From Fragosphaeria purpurea (Eukaryota > Ascomycota > Sordariomycetes > Ophiostomatales > Ophiostomataceae), in assembly GCA_002778095.1 (NCBI GenBank), contig PCDL01000021.1, positions 310,001 through 374,000 of the forward strand: a DNA stretch of 64,000 nt. The letters run 5' to 3'. The translations under genes and the position numbers were made by a program. Positions 32,901 through 44,300 of this stretch are shown here, one piece after another (the first letter of the stretch is position 1; each line of letters opens with the position of its first letter). The notes under the pieces are model-generated. The model did not search any database and was not told the origin of the DNA. It saw only the letters and a program-made list of their open reading frames with translations.

Positions 32901-34570
32901 ACGCTGCACGCCAAGCACATCTTCGCCAGCTTCGCCAGCCGCGACTCCACCTACGATTTGATTGTCAAGATTTGGAAACTAGGCCACCCCAGCCTACAGA
33001 GCTCCTTGAACGGCGTGCGCATCGATGAGACGGGCGGTGACAAGACAGAAAAAATTGAAGCGGGCGAGGACGACGGCGCGTCGGCAGGCAGCCGCAGCGT
33101 GTCCGAGTCGGACAACGAGAGCGATGACGACTCGAACGACGTCTACGACGAGGACGCCGAGGATGACGATGCGTACGACACAACGCAGGCGGTTGAACCG
33201 GGAAGCACGGCCGATGCAGACTTCGAAAAGGTGGTGACGCGTAAGGCGTCCGGTGTAACCGAAAAGACCGCCAACGGTACAGCTGCCGACAAGCCCAAGG
33301 ACGCCTCGGCGACTTCAGCAGGCGGCGACTTTCCCGGTCCCTCAACACATGCACCGACCGACTGTGGCGACAGCGGCACGCACTACGAAAAGATCCTAGC
33401 CGACGAAGTCATTGCCGCGCCTCTAGGCAAGGTATATAGCTACATGTTCGGGCCTGCTTCTGTCACTTTCATGCCTAAGTGGCTCAGCAACGACCAAAAA
33501 TGCACCGAAATACAGATGCCGGACAAAAAGGGTCTTGGCCCTGACAACAAGACGCGGACCTTCTCGTACATCAAGCCCCTCTATGGATCTATCGGTCCCA
33601 AACAAACCAAATGCATCGTAACGGAGCAGATTGAAGGCTGTGATCTGGAGAAAGCGGTCAACGTCGTCTGTTCGACTCAGACGCCTGACGTGCCCAGCGG
33701 CAACGTGTTTGTTACGAAAACCAAGTACTGTTTGTCCTGGGCCGAGAACAACGCAACGAGGGTGCAAATGAACTGTACGATCGAATGGACAGGCAAGAGC
33801 TGGCTACGAGGTATGACTGTCGCATATTTATGTCAACACTTATGTATTCTTGTGATTTTTTTTTTGCCCCTTTTGTTCTAACTCTTTCATTAGTACCTAT
33901 CGAGAAAGGAGCAAACGATGGCCAAGTACAGTACGGGAAGGATCTGTTCGTGGGCCTTAAGGAGGCACTGTCGTCGCGGCCACGGTCCGGTACAGCCACG
34001 AACAGCGCAGTGGGCAAGGGTAAACGGAAAGCCAGAAAGGAAGGCAAAGCTCCTCCGGCGGCGGGGCCCGTCAGCGACACCGAGCGGAAAGCCAAAGCCG
34101 CGGCAAAAGCCGACTGGGGTGTGCTCGAACCGGTACACGGCCTGGTCGGCCCCGTTGTGGACCTAGTCAAGCCGCTGCTAACAGGGAACGTCATGTACGG
34201 CCTGCTCGTCGGACTGCTGGTGGCGACCTGGTTCGGCTTTGGGTTCACCAACCGGTCCGCCCAGCGGGGCTACGGCCGCGATCTCGGGCGCTGGGCGTAC
34301 CCAGACCGGCTAGCAGCGTACGACGAGATGTGGCGGCGCGAGGAGAGCGAGCTGTGGGACTGGCTCGAAGAGCGGGTCGGCCTTGACCGTCTCGGCGACG
34401 GTGCGCCGCCGTACCGGAAAAAGGTGCTGGAGCCGCGGACCGTGGAAGAGAAGCTGCGCGAGGAGCGGATGGACGATCGAGAGATCAAGGAGGCCATCCG
34501 GGTGACGGAAGAAAAGCTGAACGTCCTCAAGCAGGTGGTTGACAAACGAGAAAAAGCAAGCGGCGAGTGA
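29999..34570 (+). CDS. GRAM-VASt-TM protein, Lam/Ltc-family ER sterol transporter
   Basis: Proposed exons are 29999-30285, 30857-33810 and 33894-34570, giving 1305 residues. Intron 2 (83 bp, phase 1, CTAAC at 33879) is firm. Intron 1 (571 bp, GTAAGT..TTAG, CTAAC at 30829, phase 2) is long, and its acceptor is my choice among several in-frame ones. Residues about 1-690 are Ser/Thr/Pro-rich and disordered, with SPAGRFRNVFKSKRSS-like basic patches. The GRAM domain is at about 700-810 (RDFHNFFKSVPDDDYLIEDYSC through GRLYVSEGHLCFSSNILGW). An acidic linker leads to the VASt/StART-like sterol-binding domain at about 935-1110, which contains LADEVIAAPLGKVYSYMFGP and FSYIKPLYGSIGPKQTKC. A single TM anchor is at about 1178-1200, with a C-terminal coiled coil. 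One VASt and no BAR/PH resembles yeast Lam5/Lam6 (Ltc1), which moves sterol at ER contact sites. The membrane location is inferred from the family. Confidence 0.88.
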
Positions 34571-35050
34571 AGACGAAGAGATGAAGTGAGGGAAAAGAAG
34601 TGAGCGACAGCTCTGTGCAATGCTCCGACGAGCTATCTTTCTTTTTTGGTTTATTTTCTTATTTTCTTTTCTTTTGGGAGCAAGTTTTGGGGGCGTTTGT
34701 GTGTATTATCCATGGTGATTCAACCACCCATCAGGCGAAGCATTTTCTCATCTCTTATGTTGTACATTTATATTTATCCCAGCGGTCGATTATGACAAGA
34801 AGTTTATTGGCAAAACATACATATAGGCAAGCAGCAAAGTTTGTGCGCAAGCGGCCCTTCTGTTGAAAATATCTCGAATGCCGTCAAAAACATCACCACG
34901 GCAAGTTCAGCTGTTCGTCAAAATGCTTTTTTTTACGCGCTTGAGAATCATACATCGTTTTTGCTCAACGGGTTTGAAAGACCAAATCGTTTCGTATATC
35001 GCTCATAGAATGCAGCACAAGATCCCCCAGACAATGGAAAAAATACCAAA
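34571..35050. other. convergent spacer Lam gene / homoserine acetyltransferase
   Basis: These 480 bp between two stops are AT-rich and T-rich on the + strand around 34640-34680. No gene is seen. They presumably contain both 3' UTRs. Confidence 0.6.
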
Positions 35051-36955
35051 CTACCACGCTGTAATATCTTCCACCTCGGCCTCGCCAAACGTGCTCGACT
35101 TGGTCAGTTTGCCCACCGAACTGCCTTCGTCGGCGACGGCCTCTGTGGGGTCCTCTTTTGTCGAATGGTCGCCGTCGGCTTCGCTGCCCGCCGCCTGCAG
35201 CAGGGGCTTCCGCCCCATGATGTCCGGCAGCACTTCGCGCAAAAACGCCAGGATGTGCCGGTTCACCTGCTCAAACTGCAGCAAGAACGCGTCGTGGCCC
35301 TCGGGGCTGTCGATGCGCTCGAGCCGCGCATTGCGGATGTGCGCCGCCAGCTCCTGCTGCTCGGCAAAGGTGAAGAGGCCGTCGCTCTCGATGCCCAACA
35401 CAAGCGCGGGCTGCTCGATCAGCGCGAGCGCCGCCGCCACGGTGTCGGCGCGGCTGCGCGACACGTCGTGCGTGTCGAGCTTGCGCGTCATGGCAATGTA
35501 GCAGTTGCTGTCAAAGCGCTTGACAAACTTGCTGGCCTGGTACCGCAGGTACGACTGCGCGGAAAAGTACGTCGACGTGGGGGTCGGGGCGGCGCCGGTC
35601 AGGCTGCGGCTCCCGGGTGTTGTACCGTGGTCGCCGTTTGTGCCGTTCTCCGGCCCGGATGTTGTTCTTGTTCTTGCTGTTTCTGTTGCTGTTGCTGCTG
35701 ATGTTGTTGCTGTTGTTGTTGTAGCTGTCGTTGTCGCAGGTGCAGTTGTTGTGTCAGCGGAAGGTGACGATGCCGTTGCAACAGCCGCGCCGTCGTCTGT
35801 CGTTGGCCCATGGAACTGCGGGTCTGGCGTGCTCGTGCCGTCGCTGGCATTGGCTGCGCTGGGGACCTTGGCTGTCTCGCCGTCGCCTCCGGATGGTTTG
35901 CGGAACCGGTTCGCCTCCTTGATGCGGTGGCCGTCGTTGTGGATGCGGAAGTGGCCCTCGGACGGCGAGCTGGTCGTTGCGGCCGCTGCCGGTGTCGCCG
36001 CTGCCGCCGCCGGCGGCAGCCGCTCGTTGGCCAGAATGGTCTGCTTACGCTTGGGGTCGGGGATGTTGCGGCCGAACCGCGCCTCGAACGAGTTGCGGCT
36101 GCGGTAGGTCAGCAGCGCGGCCATGCGCGCGGCGCCCAGCCCCGCGACGGGCGGGTCGTCAAAGGCATAGTAGCCGTCCTCGTACTTGGGGTCCGCGTAG
36201 ATGCTCTGCCGCTGCGCCTCGCCCCAGCTGATGCCCCAGGCGCTGTGGCGGCTGCTGGTGGCGATGGGCACGATGCTGCGCACGTAGTCGGCGCCGCCGA
36301 TGTACGCCCACTCGAGCACAAACATGCCGCCGAGCGAGCCGCCCACAACGGCGGCCACCTGACGCACACCGAGGTCGTCGAGCACGAGCTTGTGCAGGCG
36401 CACATCGTCGCGGATCGTGGTCAGCGGGAACTCGGGCCCGTACCGGCCCTTGCGCGGGTCGCCGTCCTGGGCGGTAACGGGGCTGGCGGTGCCGTAGGGG
36501 CTGCCCAGGCTGTTGAGACAGATGACAAAGAAGCGCGAGACGTCAAACGCGCGGCCGGGCCCCCCCAGCAAGGGACCCCACCAGTCGCTCACGTCGGCGC
36601 TGCCGGTGAGCGCGTGGCAGACGACCATGGCGTTGGCGCCGTCGGGGGCCAGCGTGCCGCGTGTGGTGTAGGCGACGGGCACATTGTATAGAGTGACGCC
36701 AGACTCGAGGGTAAACGAGGGCACGATGGCGATCTCCTGGTCGGGAATCAGGGCGGCGAACGGGTTCTCAGGCTGCCCCCGAACTCTTTCTTACAAGGTA
36801 TTCAGTAGCTGTTTCTTTCCCCAGGCAGAAGCGGCGGCGTAATAACAGCGGCTTCAAGAACATATAAAAAAAGACAAAAACCAAAAGCAAGACGAAAAAT
36901 ACTGACCATAGCGTGGCCGCGGCGTGCCGTTGGCGGCATCACCGTTGGAAGTCAT
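35051..36955 (-). CDS. met2: homoserine O-acetyltransferase (methionine pathway, MetX/Met2 family)
   Basis: There are two exons, 36955-36907 (MTSNGDAANGTPRPRY plus one base) and 36789-35051, giving 595 residues. The 117-bp intron (GTCAGT..AAG) is phase 1. An alternative acceptor six bases on (GAG) would also keep frame and drop two residues. The alpha/beta-hydrolase core starts PENPFAALIPDQEIAIVPSF. The nucleophile is Ser168 in GGSLGGM, with Asp486 (ESDGLF) and His515 (PEGHDAF) completing the triad. The CHALTGSADVSDWW and LNSLGSPYGTASP blocks are typical of homoserine O-acetyltransferases. The enzyme makes O-acetyl-L-homoserine from acetyl-CoA and homoserine. Fungal serine O-acetyltransferases are close paralogues, so that remains an alternative, though the short N-terminus shows no targeting peptide. 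A linker of about 145 low-complexity residues (Thr/Ala-rich, about 270-415) interrupts the catalytic domain. A TGACTCA site lies 170 bp upstream. Confidence 0.9.
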
Positions 36956-37076
36956 ATCTGTGCAGAAGTTTCCGGATCGTGACGACCGAAAGCACAACCA
37001 AAAAAAACGAAAGTATATATAGATTTGGATCGCTGGAACGAGCGTAAAAGGAGAGAGAGACCAATCCCCAACCTTT

Positions 37077-37085
37077 ACTTTATAT
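37077..37085 (-). promoter_or_regulatory. TATA-like element of met2
   Basis: On the gene strand the sequence reads GATATAAAGTAAA, about 125 bp before the start codon and 40 bp downstream of the TGACTCA site. A second AT-run (CTATATATAC) lies about 60 bp before the start. Either could serve; the evidence is position and sequence only. Confidence 0.4.
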
Positions 37086-37124
37086 CCCCGTCAGTCCCCT
37101 TATGGAAAAATGGGGTGAATGATC

Positions 37125-37131
37125 TGAGTCA
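37125..37131 (-). promoter_or_regulatory. TGACTCA site (Gcn4/CPC1/CpcA-type) upstream of met2
   Basis: The exact 7-bp consensus TGACTCA reads on the met2 coding strand 170 bp upstream of its ATG. This is the binding sequence of the bZIP regulator of cross-pathway (general amino-acid) control in fungi (Gcn4, CPC1, CpcA). Its place before an amino-acid biosynthesis gene and just upstream of a TATA-like element supports function. Binding itself is inferred. Confidence 0.6.
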
Positions 37132-38239
37132 CAGAGTCGTTTCTTAGCATATAAAATGAGAAAAGACGAAAGCGGCAAGAAAACCCTTATTATTGAAAAT
37201 TTCCCTCCGTTTGTCGGATTGCGCTATCCTGCTAAGCGGCAAAAGCCCCCACGAATTACCTAATAATGTAGTTGTACAGCAGTCACGCGTAAATTTATTA
37301 CGAAATGTAAGTAGATATACTTCTATCTTAACGGCTCTCGCTTTTTTCCGTGCGTTGTGTCGCGTGAAATTGAGCGCGTCCCAAAGGTCGTGAGACCTTT
37401 TTCTCGCCAATTGCAAGAATTCTCGTTTAAAGAGAAGCAACAATTGGATGCAGCACTATTGCGTCATTGGCATTGTTCGTACGTCGTGGGACTGCCGTTG
37501 TTCCAGCATCAGATGTTGCAGAGGTTCAATAGGACCCACTTTTCCAAATAGAGAGTGAATATCAAAATGTGGCTTGTGCACAACTGTGGCGTTTTTTTGC
37601 ACTCCCCTCTCACATTCGCGCTTTCCCCAAAACGAGAGCAGTCACCGTGGGCCGTTTTGAAAGGACGGCAAGAACGCGAATGGGATAGCTTCACGTTTTT
37701 TTCTTCCGTTTGCATCACCACCTCGCATCGCCAATCGCACCGCGCGACCACGACCACGACAACAGAGCAAGCCACGCAAGCTCTACGTCCGGCGACCGCC
37801 TATTGACCATTACGGCGTGTTCTTTCATTCTTTTCCAGTTCCCTTTCTATTTCCGGAGTTTCTTCAATTTTGTTTCTTTCATTGTCTAAAACTGCATCGA
37901 TATTCTTTTCTTGTTTCTGGCCGTTTTGAAATAGCCTTTCCCGCTTTTCTTCTCTCTTTTTCTTTCTTTCATTTTTCATCACTTTCCTTTTTTTAATCCG
38001 CACGACGACGTGGATTTGACGCAAACCTATCAAGGCCATCGAAGCAAATTGTTGGTACGCGCGTTTCCATCGAGCGAACGACGAGATCACGGCAAACGGT
38101 TTTTCTATTCAAGAGGCGACACTTTTTTTTGGCGAATACCTAACGTCTTCTTCGCTCTGTCGACTGTCCCTGACGAGAACGAGACATTACCGGTCCTCAA
38201 ACCTACCCATCACCGTGCGTACTATCTCACAGCTCCTTC

Positions 38240-38373
38240 ATGAGGAGAATCGCGGCCCTTCTCCTCGCCCATCGACACTACCTTCCAACCGTCTTGTCTC
38301 CTCCGCTTGCTTTTGTGACTATGTTTTCGAACAAATGAAGATTGACACCCCATTTTTGAAAAAGGGAGCGTGA
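38240..38373 (+). promoter_or_regulatory. two chained uORFs in the THO2 leader
   Basis: uORF1 (38240-38338, 32 codons plus TGA) overlaps uORF2 (38335-38373, 12 codons plus TGA) through the sequence ATGA. The TGA of uORF2 in turn shares its last base with the A of the THO2 start codon (TGATG, 38371-38375). Whether the leader is transcribed this far is not shown by the sequence, but the pyrimidine tract at 37815-37995 suggests transcription starts further upstream. Confidence 0.5.
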
Positions 38374-41300
38374 TGCCTCCTAAGCGGAAGAGAGGCGGCG
38401 CCGACATGGGCGGTGTCCGGCCCTCGCCGCACCGCCCGGAACAAACAAACCTTGGACAACACGATCGGGGCTACCAGGACGGCGGCCGGGGCGGCGCTCG
38501 TGGTGGTCGGAGCAACAGGCGGAACAGCGATCGGTACGAGTCGTCAACACAGTCGGTCCAGGACGACGCGTCTACCTCTACGACGACAAACGGAGCAGCA
38601 CCACCACCACCACGGACTGCCGCACCAGCTCCTGCGTCCACGCGACCATCCCCAATCCGGACAAATGTATCAGCTGCGTCGACGACGTCCGCCTCTACGC
38701 CATCAGCCAAACCACCAGCAGCGGCTCTGCCTACGCTGCCGTATTTCTACACGATTCTGACGGACGACCACATCGCCGACTGGGCGACTGGCAAAGCGCG
38801 GCAAGCAGTGATCGACAGCGGCGTGCAGTCCCGCATCGACGAGGACGACATCGAGCTGTCTACCCTGTTTCAGGAGCTACTTCGTTCTGTGCTGGACGGG
38901 CGCCTGGATGCGGCTGATGCCGGAACGGTCGTTCAGCAGGTTCTTGGCGAGCACAAGGGCGAGCCAGAGGTCAAGGATGCAGAGAACGAGACAAACAGCA
39001 CCACGCAAACGAAGGCGCTGGCTTCCGCTGCGGCCGGCACGTTTGACCCACACGTTCTGTTTCTAGATACCATCTCCGTTTTCATCGAAGTCGACGATGC
39101 CATCACCACCGCCATCACCCAGAATTCGCAGGCCCAGCAGCGGCTGCGTGATTTCATGGTCAACACCGGCGTCGCGCCCGCCTTGATGCGGCAGGTCCTC
39201 GACCACGAGCTCCTGATGCGGCTCGGCCTCTTGCGCGACACCTTCCACCGCATGACCATCCGCTTCTCTACGAATTTGCTCTATCGCCAGCAAAGCTATA
39301 ATCTCTTGCGCGAAGAGTCCGAGGGCTTCTCCAAGCTTGTGACGGAGTTGTACACGAGTAGTTCCGTGGCCAACCAGGACCCTGCTTTCGACGCCGCGCG
39401 CGCGACCTTTGAAAAGGTCAAGAGCTTGATCGGCACGTTCGACCTCGACGTCGGCCGCGTGCTCGACGTCACTCTGGACGTCTTCGCCGCAACCGTCATC
39501 AAACAATTCAAGTTTTTTGTGAAATTTCTGCGCATCAGCTCCTGGTGGCCCCGTGATCACAGCAAGCACCCACGCAGCTCATTCTTCGGCGGCCTGCCCC
39601 GTTGGGCCCAACCGGACCTCGCCGACGAAGCAGCCGCGGCGGAAGACCGGGACGAAGACAAAGAGGAGGCACTTGTGGCCGAAGAGCGGCGCAAACGCGA
39701 CGCGGCATTTTGGGCTGCGGCGCGGCAGTCACAGCTGCACGCGTTCTACCAGCTCGGCGGCCGGGAGCTCGCCATCCCGGAGCTGCAACGGCTCGCCCGC
39801 CACGCCGCCGATGCCGCTGGCGTCAACGCGAATGGTGACGGCACGGAGATGGACGAGGCGGACGACTTGGATAGCACGACCCGCGGCGACTTCACGGAGC
39901 ACGAGCTGCAATGGATCAAGGTCACCAAAACCATGCCACCACCAGGGAACCGGGTGGCCGCACAGATTCTCGGTTTCAAGCTTCGCTTTTACAGCTCCAA
40001 AGCACGCAGTCCCGACGACATTCTTCCCGCCAATCTCCTGTATCTCACCGCGTTGTTGATCAAAATCGGCTTCATCTCCTTCTGCGACCTCTACCCTCAC
40101 CTCTGGCCTCCAGACGACGACATGGAAGCGCTTCGGCGCAAAAGGGAAGAGGAGCTAGAAAAGAAGGAGCGCGAAAACCGTCCGGGCATGGCATCGAATG
40201 CGCTGGCCATGGCCGGGGCGCTGCCCGATGAGGGGCCAACTCTGCCGTCCTTTGGGGGCAGTAATGCGCCCAACACGGTGACGGGCCGCCGTGACGGCCT
40301 CGGTGGTGTCACCGGTTCTGGCGCAGCCGCAACACAAGCAGGCAGAACGGATGCCGCCGGAACGACAGGGGCCACCGCAGCCGGGACGACGAGCAGCGAA
40401 CCGCAACTGCCTGAGCCTCCCGACATGAAGATCCAGATGATGGAACATCTCCTCCTCATCGGCGCCGTTCCCGAAGCGTTGTTTGTCCTCGGGCGCTTCC
40501 CCTGGATCATGGAGCTGTACTCCGAACTGCTCTTACCTCTTATCCACCGCATTCTCCTACGGTCACTGCACAAAGTCGCTGACGAGGCGCGCGCCGTCCC
40601 GTCGTCCGGCGCGCCGAGCGACTGTCCCCCCAAGAAGCTGGCCGAGTACGACCAGAGCGGCGTACCGAAGGGCCACGTCAAGCGGGGTGAGCTACTTATT
40701 CGGCGGCCGTTCCGGTGGCCGTTTGCCGACAAACTAGACGTGGCCGAAGGGCCACCGTACCGCTTTTACTTTGACGAATGGCTCGACAATATCCCCGTCT
40801 GCCAGACCGTAGACGACGTCTTTACACTGTGCGACAGCTTCTTGGGGGTGTCTGGCGTCGGCATCGGCCAGGAGCCGGAGCTGCTCATCAACCTCGCCTC
40901 CATCGGCATAAAAAGTCTGCACGACGACCCGTCCCCAGCTAACCGCAACCGCTGGCACGACCTGCTCAAGCGCTTGCTCCTGCCTGCCCTGACCCTCATC
41001 CCGGCCAACCCGTCCTGTGTCGACTCTGTCTGGCAGCTCTTGTGCACGTATCCACCGCGCATCCGGTACGAACTGTACACGGAGTGGTACGAGGGCCCCA
41101 CGTCGCGCCAGCCGCAAATCCGCAAGGCGTTTGACCGCGCGCGGCGCGCGACCATGGGCAACATGCGGCGTATCGCCAAGGACAACAAGTCCGTCATGGG
41201 CCGCGCCCTCGCCAAGACGGCCATCTCCGCGCCGGGCATCGTGTTCAAGGTAGCGCTCAGCCAGCTCGAGGCGTACGACAACATCATCGACGTGTTTGTC

Positions 41301-44300
41301 TCGTGCGCCCGCTATTTTACCGCACTCGGCTACGACGTGCTCGTGTGGTCGCTGATGAGCTCGCTTGGCGGCAAGCAGCGCAGCCGCACCCAGGAGACGT
41401 CGGTGCTGCTCACCAGCAAGTGGCTGCAAGCCCTGTCCAAGTTTTCGGGCCAGGTGTTCACGTCGTACGCCAACATGGATGTCACGCCCGTCGTCCAGTA
41501 CGTCAACAGCCAGCTGTCCAAGGGCAACTCCACCGACCTAGTCATCCTCAAGGAGTTGATCGTGTCCATGGGCGGCCTAGTGTCGGACATGGATTTTACC
41601 GACGCGCAGATCCAGGCCATGACGGGCGGACCCGTGCTGCGCCGGCTGACCTTGATCGCGCTGGGCGACAAGCGCTACCGGTCGCGCGTCAGCGCGCAGC
41701 GGCTCATGAAGGCGTTGGTCGATACGCGGCTGGCCGGCCGCGTCCTCATCAACCTAGCCAAGTACCGCCAGTCGGCCATCTACGCCGACTCTGAGAAGGA
41801 AGCCCACATCAAGTACCTCGCGACCGTTGTCGACGATACCCACCAAATCCTTGTCCAGTACCTCGATTTGCTGCGTAGCAACCTCACCCCAGCGCAGTTT
41901 GACGCTCTGGTGCCTAGCATTCCCGAGCTAATCAAACGCTACGGCCTGGACACTGCTCTGGCGTTCATGATCGGCCGGGCTGGGCTCGACTTCCACGGCG
42001 CCATGGCGCAGCTATCCCCTTTACCAGAAAAGGAAAGCCCAAAATCCGATGACACACCTGTTGCCACGGCAGGGGCAGTAGGAATAACACTGGTGACAGC
42101 AGCCGACGAAGATGTCACCATGAAGAACAGTGGAGACGACGACAAGAACGGTGCGGCAACGACGCCGCTGCTGGCAGAAGAGGAGGCGACGACGGAGGAC
42201 AAAGTTGGCGAACCCAACGGCACCGCCATGGACGTGGACGACAAGGCCGACGAGCCGCTCCGTACGCTGGGTGCTTTGCAGCCGCTTGCGGACTCCATCG
42301 CTGAGATCCTGCCGGAGCGCGTATTGAAGCACATCAGCCCGGAGTTTTACGTGACGTTTTGGACGTTGCAGCTGGGCGATTTGGTTGTGCCCCGCACGCG
42401 CTACGAGGTCGAGATCGACCGCCTGCGCAAGGAGAACATCGCATTGAAGAACAGCCGGCCCGCCGATTCGTCCAAGGCGGCTCTGTTGCGGCGAAACGAG
42501 GAAGCCGATGCACACCTCAAGAACCGCCAGGTCATTGCCGAAGAGATGCTTGCTTTGAGCACTCGCAACCGGGACACGAAGAAGCGCCTACAAGCATTCG
42601 CCAAGACGTGGTTGCGCGGCCCGGATCCATCCCCTTCTGTTTCGTCCGACACTGACGCCGACGGAAACGCCAGCACGACGACCGCAACGACATACTCCCC
42701 GGCCAGTGTCAACGCTGTGTCCGACATTGTCCTCGAGCAATGTCTCACGCCACGGTTGCTCATGTCGGCGGCGGACACGGAGTACTGCTTCCGCATGATC
42801 AAGTTTCTGCACGAGAGCCGGGCGCCGCACTTCCAGCTGGCGTCCCTGTACAGTCGGCTGTTCAGTACCAACCGGCTGCGCGACCTGATCTTTACGTGCA
42901 CCGTGCGCGAGGCCGAGCACCTAGGCCGGTTTCTCAAGGTGATTCTCGGCGACCTGGCCCGCTGGCACGGCGACAAGAAAATCTACGAGCGCGAAGGCCT
43001 CGGCCTCGTCAGCAAAACCGGGCAGCGCACGCTGCTGGGCTTCGCCAAGACGTTCGACGCCCAGGCACCCCACCAGCCGGCAACGTTTGTGGAGCATAAC
43101 GCGTTCCGCGACCTCCTGTACGATTGGCACAAAAACCTCAACATGGCGCTCAAGGACTGCCTCGAGAATCTCGAGTGGATGCACATCCGCAACGCCATTA
43201 CCGTGCTCAAGGCGGTCATGGACCACTTCCCGGCCGTCGACTTTATGGGCAGGCAGTTCTCCGACCAGCTGAAGCGGATTGCGGCGCGCGAGACTGCCTC
43301 CAAAACCGCCACCGGGTCCGAAGCAGAATCCGCCAACCGTGTCGATCTCGCGGTAACGGCGCAGACCATTTACTCCGAGTTACTGCGGCGCAAGACCAAA
43401 TGGGTCATGGTGCAAGCCTTCCGCTCCAATGTGGTAAGTTCTTCTTTCTTTGTTTGGTTCCTATTTGTTTCAAAGTATGACCGCAACAATTTGTTACTAA
43501 TGGTGCATCCGCAGTCCAAACTTACGGCCGACGAGGCTAAAGCGGTTGCCGAGGCCGAGTCCAATACCGCAGCTGCTCTGCGCCCCGATGCTCCCGAATT
43601 TCGGCCACAACGGGGAGCAACGTGAGTATTCCACATTTTATAACATCGTTGTTCGCCAAGACATCATAGAAAACGGCGACTAACGCGCCGCACCAGCAGA
43701 AAACAAGACAAACCGGCAACGGCGGACGTTGAGGACGGCGAGCTGAAGGATGCAGGTGCCAACGCGGGCATAACAACCGCAGGCGGCACCAACGGTGCCA
43801 CAACGTCTACTTCCAAGGACGGGCGTGCGTCGTCTGCTGCGCCGTCGTCCTCGGCGGCAGGCGGCAGCAAACCATCCACGCCACAGCCCACCGCCGCCAC
43901 CCCGTATACGCCCAACACGTCACGCGCACAGGAGGCTTCCTTGCCGAAGCAGCCGTCCTCTACTCTCACCTCATTGCCTCACTCCCACAGCCTTCCGAAC
44001 CGGCCGGACGTGCCAGTTCCGGGACGCTACCCAACCGACCGTTTTGGACAGTTCCGCAACCAAGACCGACGGGATTCATCGTTGCCGCGAGACACGTCAG
44101 CCCAGCAAGAGCCCAATAGCCAGAACGTCACCAGTTCCAACGCCAACAACATCAACGGCAGGGACGTCCGGGGACCGCGAGACGTGCGCGATCTGCGCGA
44201 CGCCCATCATTCCCCACGCGAGCCCCGGGAGTTCCGAACGCCTGATCACGGCCGGCTAGTGGACCGGCAGCCGCGTGACTTTTCTGGTCCCGCAGACCGC

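Larger units (their letters stand above)
36956..38372. promoter_or_regulatory. divergent promoter region met2 / THO2
   Basis: These 1.4 kb lie between the two starts. The met2 side has TGACTCA and a TATA-like element. The THO2 side has a long pyrimidine-rich tract (about 37815-37995) followed by a leader carrying two small uORFs. A frame at 37357-37551 has no support as a gene. Confidence 0.55.
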
